Below are positions 14,641-27,629 of a stretch of 64,000 nt of DNA, one piece after another (position 1 is the stretch's first letter; every line of letters begins with the position of its first letter). The DNA comes from Galbula dea (lineage: Eukaryota > Chordata > Aves > Piciformes > Galbulidae). Both the position numbers and the translations under genes were made by a program. Where the stretch lies: assembly GCA_013399015.1 (NCBI GenBank), contig VWZX01010808.1, positions 186,001 to 250,000 on the forward strand, in the 5' to 3' direction. Under the pieces are notes generated by a model. The model was not told the origin of the DNA. It saw only the letters and a list, made by a program, of their open reading frames with translations, and searched no databases.

Positions 14641-17600
14641 GAAGCCATATCATTTGGTTTTGTCCAAAGATTCCATAGATACCAACTGATTATATGGCAA
14701 ATGAAAGTAGAGGACTTGATGGGAAAAGCAAGAGGAAGAAAGTCATGATGTATTTCAGAGCAGCTGGATGAATTTAATCCTGCTTCCTGAACATGATGGT
14801 CTTCTCTAGTGAAACAGTGTAGAATCAATATGGGGCTAAACTTTTGGAGGACTTTATAAGGTTCAACAAAGAACATGGCAATATCTAGGTGGCAAAACAG
14901 AAAGGGAGCAAAGCGAAATAGAAAAGATGCCCAATTAAATGTAAAGATGTCAGAAAGATACCTGCCCATTTTATAGGAACAGGACACTGCAGAGCTGGAC
15001 AGTTAAGCATGACAGTAAGTATCTAATCAAATTGTGTACTCTCCTCAAATGTTAGAGGACTGTGAACTTGGCAACAAAAATCACCAAGTTAACTGGATGA
15101 AGTGCACACACTGCAGAATTCCACAGTTCTGCCTGGAAAACATCTAAAGCAAGAAATGCTTTGCTCCACTGGTACCGGATTTTCCAGCTGAATAAGTCCC
15201 AGTAGCTACAGTATGGGCGACTGTAACACCTATGTTCAACCTGATATACAGCATTCAGAAGGGATGCTTGGGGTATAGCTGCATGAGTGTGCACAAAATC
15301 TTGCAGCACAAAGAGGGCTCAAGTGCTGATGTTTGAATGAAGAAATAGAAATGTCCCTATGGGCTGAACTGGATAGAGGTTCTCACACATGATGGGATAT
15401 TGGCATTTCCTTTGTTAGTATTCTGATATTGCTGCAGCCAAAAGATTTTGTTTCAATGAGCTTTTCTTAAAAAGAAACTGCAGCTAAACCGACCAATGGC
15501 CCTACATTTATGTCCAGCATGCAAGCCCAAAAATGCCAATACAGGCTGCTCTGATAGAAATTAAGAACAGAATTTGTCACAGGGAAGTAGCCTTTTGTGG
15601 GATTTTTCTCTCACAATTTCCCCTAGCATTGGTGAGGCTGGAGTCAGTAGTCAAATCACAGGGTCTTACCCCCACACTGTTCATTTGGTTTAGGAGGAGG
15701 ATTTACCCTCCAGTGTTTTACAGGAAGCTGATGTCAACCAACCCAATCAAAAGATCACTTTGGAAGAGGATCAAACCTGGAGCCACAAATGAAGGTAAGA
15801 AACAGCTGAGAAGCACGATCCAATATGAAGAGACCACTACACCTCACAAACACTTCTTACTTCTTCCCTACCCTCTCAAACAGGAAACCACAACACATTT
15901 TGTATGAGAGGAGTGTTCTAGATGAAACTTTGCTACAGACACAAAAGATAAGTACACTCCATACTTCTCAGAAGCATTTCTGTTCTAAGGCAGCAACTAG
16001 TTGTATATGAGGTTGCAGTATATTTGCTTCCCAAAGAAGTATCTTACTGCTCTTTGCTTTTTGAAAAATAGTTGAGGACAAATGTGTAAATTGGGAGTTA
16101 AAATGTAGTTAACAGAGCATTTGGAAGACCTTCTTGGTATGCTTACCTCAGTGTTACACTCCTTTTTCCAGGGGAAACATAGGAGTTTTCCTTGGGCCTA
16201 TGTGGTTGTGCACAAAAATCTCAGCTCACTGAATGTGGAGAAAGTCAAGTCAGTTAGTGAAGCAGACTTAGTTCTGGTGATGAAAACTGTGATCATGTTG
16301 AACATGAAGAATCATGTTACAGTAGAAGTCTGCATATCTTGAGTTGGCCTCTTATAACTTTAAAAGCTTTTCATGAACAATTCCTGGGGAAACTGGTTTT
16401 TAAAAACCATGACTAATTCTTCTCCTGATGTGACTTTTCCAGAATTATGTTTAGAATAAATTTGACTCCTCGTTATTTTAAACCAAGCCCAGAAACACTT
16501 TAGTTGAGTTACCAATTGCAACACTAACAGTGATTTGAAGCACATTACGGGTCCAATTTACTTTTTTACCTTATTGACAGTAGATTAGTCAACTCTGCTT
16601 CTTCTACACTTGGACTCTCTCATAATGCCTAGGGATCAAGTACTACTGAAGAGACTAAAATGTAAAAAGAAACCAGCACCATTGCTAAATATATAATGAA
16701 AAACTATTTACTAATACTTAGCTTTGTTTTGAGTTTTTTTTTTCACTAAAACCAAGTTTAAACCAAAATCATCTAACAGCATCCTAGTAACTAATATACA
16801 ATGGATATTTGTCCAGATACTGGCAGACACACACAGGGAAACAATTCACCAAAATTTTTCATTTGGGTAGTTCTACTGTTTTCATCTTAGCTACTCCTGA
16901 TCTGTATTGGAAGGGGAAAAGGGGATCAGGAATAAAAACACTGAAGGCATAACATTTTCTCTGTTTCTAGAGGCACTAATCTAGTTGATTAGTTATCAGC
17001 ACTGGGAATAATTAGATGGATATAAGCATTACCTAACACATCTTGTTTCTCATTTACATGTTTTCTTAGAAAAAGAAAACAAAGATTCCCCCCTTGTGCT
17101 TTGCAACAACAGGTCTAAGAGAGTAAAGCATTCTTACGTTTTTAGACAGGTTGTCTCTGTCAGTATCTCTTGGACCAAATCTCTCTGTTCTATGCTAAAG
17201 AAAACATAACTTGCCTTTTTGTTTTGTCTGGTTATCTTGAAAACTATGCAAATAACTAAGATTCTCTCAAAACTTCCCAGTTTAGTCATCTGTCAAAATC
17301 TGGGGATTCCTTTGTTTCTGCTGAAACTAACTGGGTCACTGAGTAGCTTTAAAGGAAGTTAACTGAGACCTTATTACTAGAAGTAATAGTAGCAGGAGAA
17401 GTAAGAAGGTAAAACGCAGCAAGAACACTAACTTGGCATGGTCAGAACAACCCCTTGATGGACATGAATCTAGCACTAGGCCACCTACACATACTTGACT
17501 GTCTTACTGAACATGCTGCAGAAATGTCTAGTATTTGCCACTCTGCAAGGGCTTCTCACCCAATTTTGGTGTCTGTCAGCAGGACACTCAAGCACTGGGA

Positions 17601-17979
17601 AAGATTTTCATTGCATTAATAAACTCAGGATAATGTAAAAATCTGTAAATCTCTCATAGGCCTTTTTTCATCAGAGTCATGATCACTTACATAGGGGCCA
17701 GACCCTATGAATGACAAGTCTCCTGGGAGCAGGGGAGGCTCAGAACCTCTCAGGGCCAAATTCTCATCCCGTTACACTTCCTTCGTGAATTTTCAGTCAG
17801 CACACAAACAAATCAGAGCATGTGAAAAGCAGCTATTTTGCTTTAGGCTGATCAGATGCTGCTTCTGTTAGGCTACCTGCTGATTAATTTCTGTCAGGTT
17901 TATTTCAATAGCTCAGAGGCACTGGATGCTGAATTCAAAGTGTCGGCTTACTAAGGTCTAGTTTTCTTTGACAGAACAG

Positions 17980-17993
17980 CCACTAGATGGTAA
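17980..17993 (+). promoter_or_regulatory. Weak CTCF-like site
   Basis: CCACTAGATGGTAA keeps the first 11 positions of the CTCF core and deviates near its end. This is a motif match only. Confidence 0.2.
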
Positions 17994-20900
17994 TTTGATA
18001 TTATATTTCTTTCTGAGTGGCAAATCATCTTCAGGAGTGAGAGCTGAAGGATTTCCTTAGCATAAGACTGTCAGAAGGGTCACAAATCTACACTCCCAGG
18101 CATACTGAGGGTCTGTTTAGATTTGAAATGGTTTGGGTGCTTCTCATTTTGGATTGGACTCAACACTTCTGCAAATAGTACATTTTGTACCTTTTCTGGA
18201 AGGGATTTGTTTTTATTACTAAGAGAGACAGGACATACTCACTAAAGGCAAGAGATTTGTTCCTCCACCATGTGAATGATCCAGAATTAACTAAATAGCT
18301 CAAGGTTGAATTAAATCAATCAGTTTGGGGTTGGTAAAAAGTGTGGGGGCTGATGGTATGTGGGTTACTACTCTTCTTTGGAAGAAAAAGAAAACAAAAG
18401 AGGAAAAATGGGTACCACTTGGCCTCTTTGATCTTATAGTAAAGGGAAATCTCATTCTCTTAGAAAGTCAATTAAATGCCACTCTTCCCTGTTAGCTTAC
18501 TGTGAACTTGAGCTGGTTTTGAAAGCAACTAAGAGCATGGGCTAGAACTGGGCCCAATGGAAGCAATGACAGTTACTGAGAAAGCATCCCCAGAGCTGCT
18601 CCTGCATACCTATTTCTGTTATGAGAGACTATCAATAAAGGGTTTTGTGAGAGAAGGGACCAGACTGAAATATCTTATTGCAGTTTCTGGACTGGTGTAC
18701 TCCACTGGAATGTTCCCACTATTTACAAGTAGTGCTCACTAATCTTTTGCAAGAGATCCCTGTAGGAGAACCTCACTAAAGCACACACCCCAGGCACACA
18801 CATGCACACACTTGGTAGCTATTCTCTCCTCCTGACCAGCAGACACTGACATTGTGGTCCTGCATTCCTTGCAGATTCAGATTTCCCAGAGAAAAGCAGA
18901 CTTCACTGGAATGGGCAAAAGAAGAATCTTGTTTGTCTGATTTATGACTTCACATAATACAAGAAACAAGGGTGGTTTAATGAACAGCAACAAAATTAAG
19001 TTGAAAAGGAGTAATTTCATGAAGGTGGTAATGAACCTAAGGAACATATTTCCACAGGATAACACTGGGGCCACCTAGCAATTAACAAGTTAGATCTTTA
19101 AAGAATAATGAGAATTATCTGCCACAATATATAACTTTTACAGGAGATAAAAAGTTAAGGCCATAAATTACTATGTCTTTAGGTTACAAGCAAATACATA
19201 GCTAATAAGGATTATAATAAATCTTCTCTCTTAGGCTTATTACTTTGTAGTTACCCAACATGAGTCTTTCATCTTCATCAAAATCATCTGTAAGTGGCAA
19301 CATGACAAAGAGAGAACACTTGTTGGGGTGGACCATGGGGCATATCTGCTCTGGTCAATTCTCCATTTTCAATTTACTTCATCAGCCTCAACAGCAGTAA
19401 GAGAAGGCACTTACCTCTCTAAGGTTTCCTTTATTTCACTTACACCTTGCAGTGAGGCCTTGATGTATGCTTGAATTTATGTCCTCTTTAATGCCCTTTT
19501 CCAATGCCAAAGCAATATAAAGAGAGCATTAGGGCAAATGAGAATCAGGTTCAAGGAATGCAGGATATCAGAAAGATGTGTGCTACAGCCTGCTCTTTCT
19601 CATTTATATTATTTTTATCAGGTGTTCTGAAGGAATCCTTTCAAGCATACTGAGATGGATGTGCTCAAACACTGCCAACAGCAGTACTGCTAGTGTACCA
19701 CAGGTGTTCTTTTCGCTAAGGAATATTGCAGCTACACATGAAGCCTGCAAATACTTGTAACATTCAGATATTGCAGTTGTTTCCAAGCAGTAAATAAATA
19801 TTTCAACAGATGGGAGGAAGCATTATTAAAAGGAATTTTAAATTTTAAATTATAAAGGGGTTTAGGTTTGAGATCCTAAGTTCACAGAAGGGTACTTAAA
19901 TGGGAGACCTGATGAGCAGTTTCAGTTGGATTTGCAGTCATGCTGCAAGCAGCTCTGTGTTTTACAAAATCAAGTCACTAATATTTGAGCCTGGAAGTTA
20001 AAAAAAAAAAATCAATTTATATTTCAGGCAGCCATCTGTGAAGACCTTGGCCTAAACCCTTTGACAAATGATTTATAATTCCATGTAGTATGCCTTAGCT
20101 TTCCTTTAAAAAGTTTAGTTTTTAACACCCTTTGCTCATTGACAACTGATCTTTAATTCACTTCAAATTATTAGGCCCCATAATAAATCTGCATTTAAAG
20201 GTGATGCTTCTTGGATTTAGAGGGTTGGAAATTGAAGAATTAAAATTGAGATAGGATTTTCTCTCTAAATGCCATAGTATTTGTTTTTGGTGGATGTAAA
20301 CCATGATTTTTATTTCCTGTGTACTGGCATATCTCTTCTGGTACTAGAACTGTATTCCAGAATACACTACATCTGGACTATAGTTCACCAGATTTAACAA
20401 GGGCAAATTGAACAGCTTTTCCCCAGACCTCAGATGAAAAATGAACAGCTACAGATTTTTAAGCTGGGTAAAATTCTTCACTATTTCCTCATATGGGAGA
20501 ACACCTGACTCTTTGATACTAAAGATCTCAGAAGAAAATCCTTTCCTCAGAGAAGACCTTCAATCTTTCTGTATAGGTTCACTTCCCCCATTTTCTTTCA
20601 TGCCCTTGACTCTAGAATCTTTACTTTTTGCACAGATTTAGGGTGTCTTTATATGAGAGATATTATAGTTCTCCTTCCATGTGTCTTAGGCTTTGTTTTT
20701 TCACTTCTTGGTTTACATGCCAGCACTGCTTTTACCAGTGTGGATTTGTTAATTAACTTGTGCTCCTTCTCCAGTCTCCTTGAACTATCCAAACAACTTG
20801 CTTAAAAATCCCCCAGATGTTACTATGCAAGAGACTCATTTGCTCTGGCATTTGCCTTAAAGTCTCTTCATGCTGCCTACTGCAGCTGAGAATCAGGGCT

Positions 20901-22256
20901 TCAACATTTAGGATCTGCTCAATGATACCTTGCAGGGTATAGAAAGATTCTGAGACTGAACCATCTGTCAGTTTTTTACCCCAAAACAGATCAGTAAGGG
21001 AACTGGCATAGAACAGAACAATGAGGTTACCTGTGCTGAATCACAGACATACGATATAGAAGCCGCAGGTGTAAAGCAGAGGCAAAACTCTATGTGGAGA
21101 TCTATCAAGTCAATAGTTAGAAAGTTGTCCAGCATAAAAGAAAGTCTTATGAGAAATGCTCAGTGATCACAAGCAAAGTTCTGTAAACTTAAGAAAGCTT
21201 AATTTAAATATAGACACAAGTAAAAGCTAAACTAGCAATTTTTCTTTCTTTTTTTTTTTCTTTTTGCATATTTTTGTTAGGTGCTTCTTTTCTGCCTAAA
21301 ACATAAAGTCCAGAGTGCAGCTGGTGCAAAACCTTGCTATGGATTTCAAGCAAGAAAAAGATAGTGTCAGACATTGATCCAACTGAACTAAGGACCCATG
21401 TACTTTGGGAGTTGGCTTTGGGGAAAAAATTCTCACACAGATACACAGAAGACGACTAGGGAGAACACAAACCCAAACACAGTAAAACAAAATACACCAA
21501 CATACAGATGCAGATCAGGAATCAATCTTTCACACTGATCCTACATTCCTTGCATAGCTTTCCTTATGCAGAGAATGTGGGATGTGGACCTTCAGTTAGA
21601 TGGTTTTGCAAGGGAAGAAGGGAAGATTATTTGCAACGTTAACATTTTAAGTTATTTTGGCATCGGCACAAATCACCAGGGGGAGGATCAGATTCCCAAA
21701 CAAATATGGAAGCTCTCTAAAGAGCAAGACAGGGATGAGAGAACAATATAGCAGATGTGTTTTTGTCCAGTGACCAAAAAGAAGGGAAATCCTAGTTATT
21801 ACACACTTCCAAAACTTTCATTATTTTCTCAAATAACAAGAAAAACAGAAGACTACAGATTCTGTCATCCCCAAAACCAAGGGAACAATGCTAGAAAAAT
21901 CTGTGTCTCCAAAGGAACCGCCCCTCCAGCAGAAACAAATTCTGAGAGAGAACCACAAAAAGAAACAATAGAACCTTGGTAAGAGCCAAAAGGAGAACCA
22001 CATAATTCAAAAACAAAGTAGCAGTTGAAATGATACTGCAGGATGCACAAACTGTAGTAGATAATCTCACAGACGACTTCACAGAGCCCCTCATCGACCC
22101 AGGTAATTCTTGATTCCAGTAGAAAAGAGAGAGAGAAAATACTAGAAAAGAAAAAATAAGAAACATCCTTCCTCTTTTTTTAAAATAAAAATCAAGATCA
22201 TCTCCCTTCCCCCCCTCTATGTGGAAGCAGGTTAGCTAACCTTAACAGTCTCAATT

Positions 22257-22302
22257 TAAAATAAAATATATATTTTTATATATATTCATATATATAATAA
22301 AA
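22257..22302. repeat. AT-rich low-complexity tract
   Basis: Almost pure A/T with interleaved TATA runs, in the proximal 3' UTR. It is next to many U- and A-rich runs between 22160 and 22440. Confidence 0.85.
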
Positions 22303-23183
22303 GAGAAGATATTAGTGGCAGTGTAGGCAAAACAAAAAAGAAAACAAAGAAAAATTACTTTTAACAATCTTACTTTTTTTGTTTGTTTTTTTTTACACAA
22401 ATACTGTTGTAAATATATTAAAAAAATCAGCATTCTATCTGGTAAACGTCACTTTTGCCCCTCTATAAAATTTTGAATTAAAAAAGTCCCAAGAATTCTT
22501 TTTTTGTTTAATCATTATTCCCCTCCCCACCCACCCTCTATTCCTCTTTCTTCCACAAGAATAAATCCTGATGTAACTTTGTTGTTTGTTTTTTTTTTTT
22601 GCAAAGATTGTGGGAACTAACCCTTCTCTTGTACCTAGATCCATAGGTTGCAACCTCTGATATCTTTGATTTTCCTCTGTGTTTCTCTTTGCCTTCTGTG
22701 AAAGTCCCTCTTGATTGTGCTGAGGCCCTGGGCTCAGCGAAGACACTGAATAAATTACAAAAAAGCCACCGTTGCTCGTTGTCTGAATCTTCTTGGTTCC
22801 TGCTGTAAGGTGGTGGTGGTATGGGAAAAGCAGCGGGGAGGGTGCGCCAGACAGCGTAGGCTGGAGGAGAATCCAGGTGAGGAACCTCTGACTCTTTTTC
22901 CTCACCCTGCAGGGACTCCACACTATCCAAGCCACACTGCCTTGCACTCCCCTCAGCCCTTTCGTGTGTTTGTGGATGCATGTGTGTTAGAAAGCAGACA
23001 CGTGGTGGAAACCAGCAGGGCCTTGTTTCTTCTGGTTACTGCTCAACCAGAAGCAAAAGATTCCACAGTTCTAACTGGATACTGTGAAGTCCAAAAGCGG
23101 TCAGCATTACGAGTTCTGTCCATTGAAACACTGCAAGCGGTGTACTTAGACAGTAGGCCTTGTAGATTTGTAATATATTTTGT

Positions 23184-23300
23184 TTTGTTTCTTTTTTTTT
23201 TTGTAGTGCTCTTCACAAGTGAGAAAAAAGAAATGGGTTTTTTTGTTTTTTTTTCTGTCTTTTTTTTTGTTTTTTTTTTTTTGTCTGTTTTTTGTAGTAA
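23184..23300 (-). repeat. Homopolymer-rich tract in the 3' UTR
   Basis: The plus strand is T-rich (several runs of 8-12 T broken by single G or C), so the mRNA carries long oligo-A stretches. These could cause internal oligo-dT priming in cDNA data and false 3' ends. Confidence 0.8.
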
Positions 23301-23364
23301 AGAAGGGTTGTATTTAGAGGCCAGTAGCTAGAGATCCAACCAGTGGAGCTCATGAAGCACTACC

Positions 23365-23378
23365 TGGCCTTAAGGCCA
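23365..23378. other. Perfect 14-bp palindrome TGGCCTTAAGGCCA
   Basis: This self-complementary 14-mer lies 9 bases from the 23388-23421 hairpin, within the proximal 3' UTR. It could pair between two transcripts or form a tiny cruciform. No known element is recognised. Confidence 0.5.
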
Positions 23379-23387
23379 CCATCTGAG

Positions 23388-23421
23388 GGAGGCTGGGAAA
23401 ACTATTATTCACCCAGCCTCC
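23388..23421 (-). other. Strong hairpin in the proximal 3' UTR
   Basis: A perfect 10-bp inverted repeat (GGAGGCTGGG / CCCAGCCTCC, 80% GC) encloses a 14-base AT-rich loop at 23398-23411. It lies about 200 nt after the stop codon in the ZBTB20 transcript. Just downstream in the mRNA sense is a separate perfect 14-bp palindrome. The fold is seen directly; any role in mRNA stability or protein binding is inference. Confidence 0.6.
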
Positions 23422-23618
23422 GGAAATGTAATGTACCAGCAGGCAAAAAACAGTTCTTCATGTAGTACAAAAACAACAAAACAAAATGAACCCAAAAAAA
23501 AGGAAGAAAATAAAGGTAAAAATGAAACAAAAATCATTTCTTAAATTCTAGTGCCATAGCTTTTTTTTTGTTGTTTCTATTGTTTTGTTCATAACAAAGA
23601 GAGAGAGAGAGATTCTAC

Positions 23619-24037
23619 TTATCCATCGGACACATGCATCCTCATGTGGTCGTTGAAATGCTCGATTTGGTCAAACTTCGCTGGACAGACAGAGCAGACG
23701 TACGTGGTCCCCTCCGTGCAGGCCACCACCCCGGCAGGGACGGCCCTTGCACCGGTGCCGGTAGCTCCAGGTGTGCCGTTGGTGGCACTGTGCAGAGCCA
23801 CATGCCTTTCCAGCAGGGTCTTGTGGGAGAACTTCTTCTTGCAGATGTAGCACTCGTAGGACTTCTCCCCACGATGGAGGCGCATGTGCACATTAAGGGA
23901 GCTCTTCTGGGTGAAGCGCTTGTTGCAGATACTGCACTGGTATGCCCTCACGCCAGTGTGCGTCACCATGTGTTTAATTAGGTAATCCTTTAAAGAGAAG
24001 GAGCGCCAACAGATGCTGCATTGGTGGGGTTTCTCAC
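23619..24037 (-). CDS. ZBTB20: ZBTB20 terminal coding exon: zinc fingers 2-5 and stop
   Basis: This is the last coding exon of the BTB/zinc-finger repressor ZBTB20. It opens after a CAG acceptor (24038-24040) and its first two bases complete the Gly codon split by the intron. It then encodes 138 residues and a TAA stop at 23619-23621. Four C2H2 fingers are visible, numbered in the 668-residue short form: 534-556, 562-584, 590-612 and 642-664, each with C-X2-C-X12-H-X3-H spacing. Fingers 1-2 are joined by a TGEKP linker. Fingers 4 and 5 are separated by a Gly/Ala/Thr-rich spacer of about 29 residues, and the protein ends in VSDG. The array is the DNA-binding module of this nuclear repressor, which in mammals acts in liver, hippocampus and other tissues (family knowledge). 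Length and order match the mammalian protein, and all zinc ligands are intact. Confidence 0.97.
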
Positions 24038-27000
24038 CTGCCCATTACCAATGAGAGAGAGGAAGAAAGAAAAAATAGACAAGAAAAATAAAATTAAATT
24101 AAAGCAGTAATAAAGTAATGGTAATTCTCACAGGGGTCTTTGGAGAGGTGCTCAGGCTAAGATAGTAATTCTGGTAGGAAGTGTGTTCTGATACACAACA
24201 TTTTTTGCAATCAGAGGTTTCAAATGCTTTACAAAGATGGTTCTAGGTATTTCCAATCCCCATACAGTAAAAAAAAAAGCTCAGGTGATTTCTTCAAGTT
24301 CACATAGCAGGCACTGACAAAGACAGGACTAGAGTTAAAAGTTCCTGGTATCTACCTCCAGCTTCAACAACACAGTCTCTCCTGCCTGTATTCCTGCCCT
24401 GCTCCTCACTCTCATTTCTGGAAAGGTCTTAGTCAAGTTACTTCACCTTTCAGTGCCTCCATTTCTCTACCTGTAGGTAATAAAGCTAGCAATTACACAT
24501 ATGATTGGATTGTCCAGACTACTCTTAATTCGTTCTCATGCTCAGAGTTCTTCTGGGAGACACTGCCATGGTCTCATTTTTCATAGTATCAGGCAAGCTG
24601 TCAGGGAAAGAGACAGCACCATAGCTCTGTAAGAGTCAAAATGACCCTCTGTTTCGCTAACTGAAAAATTATTCTCCTTTGGTCATTCCATAATTTCCCC
24701 TCTAGTAGAGATCCTTTTTTTTTTTCCTTTCCCCCCATTAGACATTCTGCTTCCTCCTTTTTACAATCTGTCTGGCACTGTTTTAAACCCTGAAGAGTCA
24801 GTCTACAGGGACCATCACATGCCTGTGCTAATATATAATTTACGTTTTGGGGAGTGAGGTTACAATACGCCACATATTCCATTTTAAGAGGAAAAAATTA
24901 ATATGGATTGGATGGGAAGGACCTGCATTTTATCTCCCCTGAGTCTCAGTTTCTTTTTATTTCACAGTTTGCACATATGATGGTGACATCTGTGAAATCC
25001 ACATGCTGCTCTTCCTTGCACCAATGACAAGTTTGTCCCTTGTTGGCGAAAGACACTTGGTCAAAACACATTAAGTCCTTACTTTTCTGCTGGCTGTGCT
25101 CAACATAGTAGTGTGCTGACTGTAGACAGGCCAATATGCTTAACACGTGTTATGTAGAAAGTGATAGTGTGTCAGTTATAATTATGTCTGGTGAACTTAC
25201 AAGAGACTGATTATATTTACAATGCTTATTTTTGCCTTAGGCAATATATGTCCCAGAGTTTGTAATAAGTTGGTCTCCTCTGCTACAGACCCTGTTAAGA
25301 CTATGCTACAGAAACACCCTAATTTTCACCTGCACATGTTTCTAAGATACACAGGGTTCTGGCTTTCTAATCTTAGCTTCAAAACCTTCCTGGGATTTCT
25401 TCTCTCCTAAGAATTTCAAAACTTTTTAGGTTTTCTTTTTTGTATGCAAATGTATGTGCTTCTTAAGTAAGCACTGTAGATTCTTTATTCCCACATTTCT
25501 TCACCTTGAAGTCAGAGAAAACTTTGCTCTGTGAACTAAATGTGCATGTTCCTACTCTTGGTTCTTTATTTCATATTTGGTTTTAGACAGCAATGTGGGA
25601 CAGCTAACCAATATTAAGCACAATGTGACGTATGGGATTAGTCAATGATGCCTTATAAGATGCATGGACATTGCATGCATTCTACCACTGCATTTCCACA
25701 ATACTGCCTATCTTGGAGAAAACTTTGTGGGATACATGGAAGCCAGTCTGCAGGGAACATGACAGAATATCCATCTCTAATATGTTTGTGTCCATGTGAA
25801 TGAAGAAAGGGAGAGAGGTTTTCACTGCATGGAAAGAAAGCTACATCAGAGTGTAGTTTTCAGAACCAAAAAATAGAGGCTGGGAGGCCTTTAGGTTGTT
25901 GAGTTGTGTGTTATGATTAGACTCCTCCATGACTTCTCTTGTGAGCCCTCCATGCAGCAAGACTAATTCAAACATTTGCATCTCACAAATCTTTCCCTTT
26001 TTCCATAGGTCTTTTCCTGAGCTGTTTTGCCTGGCTTCTTTTAACAGGGCTGAGGAAAGTCACCCTCATAGCAGGAACAGCTGTCTCCTCTCACTTTTCG
26101 TAACAATCCTGTCCAGCACTAGACAAGATAGCAGTCATGATTTCTCTGAGGCTGCACATGTAAAAGTTTTTCTTTGTTTGACTCCAAATACCAAATGTAG
26201 TGCACAGATGGGAGTGTGGGAAATAAAGCACCTAATCTCAGTGAAGCCATTTGTGAAAAAGCCTTTCTAGCTTTTAGAACAAGGATGCTGGCAGATTCAT
26301 TTCACAGTGTTCTGAAGGGGGTATTTTTCTGAATAACACAAGACTATCTACATAGTATTTTAGCTACTCAGACACATGGAGAACATAAACAGAAACAGCG
26401 TAATCTTAGGATTGATCATTGCAATCATACATTATGTACCTGTCCTAAGAAGCTGACATATATGTACCTGTGTGCCTTAGATGTCTAGAGGAACTTCTCA
26501 TGCAAGTGGTAACTACAGGTAAGTAGAAGTTAAAGAGTTTACATACAGTGGGCAGGCATGACTTACATTCCTCCCATACCTTGGGCAATTTCTGCAGGTT
26601 CTACTCCATGTATCACAAACCCAGCATTTATTTTAAGATCTGATGTTAACAAAACCACTGCTTGGTGAGAGAAATATTTACTCTTTCTCTAAACTAGACT
26701 TTCTCTCTAACATCAGAATGAACCAAGTGCTAAGGCAAGCAAAATTTAGTCCTGAAGCCAGCATAGCTTCTCCATGTAAGATACATACACCTCCTTGCCT
26801 TGAACTCTCATAACTTGTCAGAGCTGGAAAAGGCAGTTTTGATTCAATAGTAAATATGGTTCCTATATTGTCTTAAAAGACCATATACTAAAGCAGCTCC
26901 ACTTTTAAACAGAAAGGGTGCTGATGTCGTGTTCTATATATATATTATTCTAAACTCTTCTCAGTGAGTCCTATGTTGCTGTACTCACAGCTGGTGAAAC

Positions 27001-27629
27001 ATCTGACTTACCAAGAGACAGGGGATTATGGTAATCAGCTTCAGTGAGGTGCAGAAAAACTTCCTGAAAAAAACTCTAAATTTACTTTCAATAGGAATAT
27101 GTGAGATTTAGAAAATATGTGGCAGTGCATGTGGTAGGCCTAGATCAACTGGTGCAACTCCACCTGGAATAAACTTGCCTCAAACTCACGCCAATCCTCA
27201 TCACTTGAGCTTAAACCCCTGTAGCTGTAAAACTTACAGAGGGATGCTCTTACTTAGTAGGTACAGTCATTAAATAAAGACTTATTACAATTGCCTCCTG
27301 CCACTTCTATTTAATGTTGCCTGTTCGACTTGCAGGGGACAACAAATGCTTACCATTTCCTTGGATGGGTGCAGGATACATTTTACTGCAAGCAAAAGGA
27401 GCTTGTTTCTGCACCACACAGTTAGGCCCCTAAAAGGGACCTAAACATTTCTGCAGGTGCTCAACTTCAATACAGTAAGCTTGGGAAGTGTTCAAGTGAC
27501 ACCAGCTCCCTAATAACCTCTCCCTCCTGTTTGTCCTAGGGGCTGGCAGGTTGGGAAACAGAATCTAAGTCCGTGACTGTCAAGGACTTTCTCTGGCTTC
27601 ATACTTAAGCCAAAGGGACATCCTCTTAC
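24038..27629 (-). other. ZBTB20: ZBTB20 intron between zinc fingers 1 and 2
   Basis: This 3.6-kb phase-1 intron has GT (27629-27628) and AG (24039-24038) ends. It interrupts the linker between zinc fingers 1 and 2. If retained, the reading frame would continue about 16 codons to a stop at 27580-27582. I see no gene, clear transposon or RNA gene inside it. There is a short (TA)n run near 26936-26948. Confidence 0.9.

Larger units (their letters stand above)
1..21499 (-). other. Distal ZBTB20 3' UTR and/or 3' flank, no coding gene
   Basis: I see no protein-coding exon in this 21.5-kb stretch on either strand. In mammals ZBTB20 transcripts can carry a very long 3' UTR (established knowledge, recalled), so part or all of this could be 3' UTR. 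Several AATAAA signals exist on the minus strand (for example at 20309, 17899, 2256, 1546 and 1227), but none can be singled out as the real end. Recognisable content is a CR1 3' end at 8953-9297, a TG/CG alternating repeat at 1942-1996, a 29-bp tandem duplication at 7085-7142 and minor CA and TGCAG repeats. Confidence 0.4.
21500..23618 (-). other. ZBTB20: Proximal 3' UTR of ZBTB20
   Basis: Sequence directly after the TAA on the minus strand must be transcribed as 3' UTR. Its distal limit is not visible. It begins with a (CT)n tract in mRNA sense (23599-23612), followed by a strong hairpin and many A-rich and U-rich low-complexity runs. The largest are at 23184-23300 and 22380-22400. Open frames in either direction here are composition artefacts. 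Confidence 0.75.

Noticed and set aside
22435..22981. 170- and 147-codon open frames in the proximal 3' UTR
   Set aside because: They overlap each other in different frames, lack any domain, and sit directly downstream of the ZBTB20 stop in transcribed UTR.
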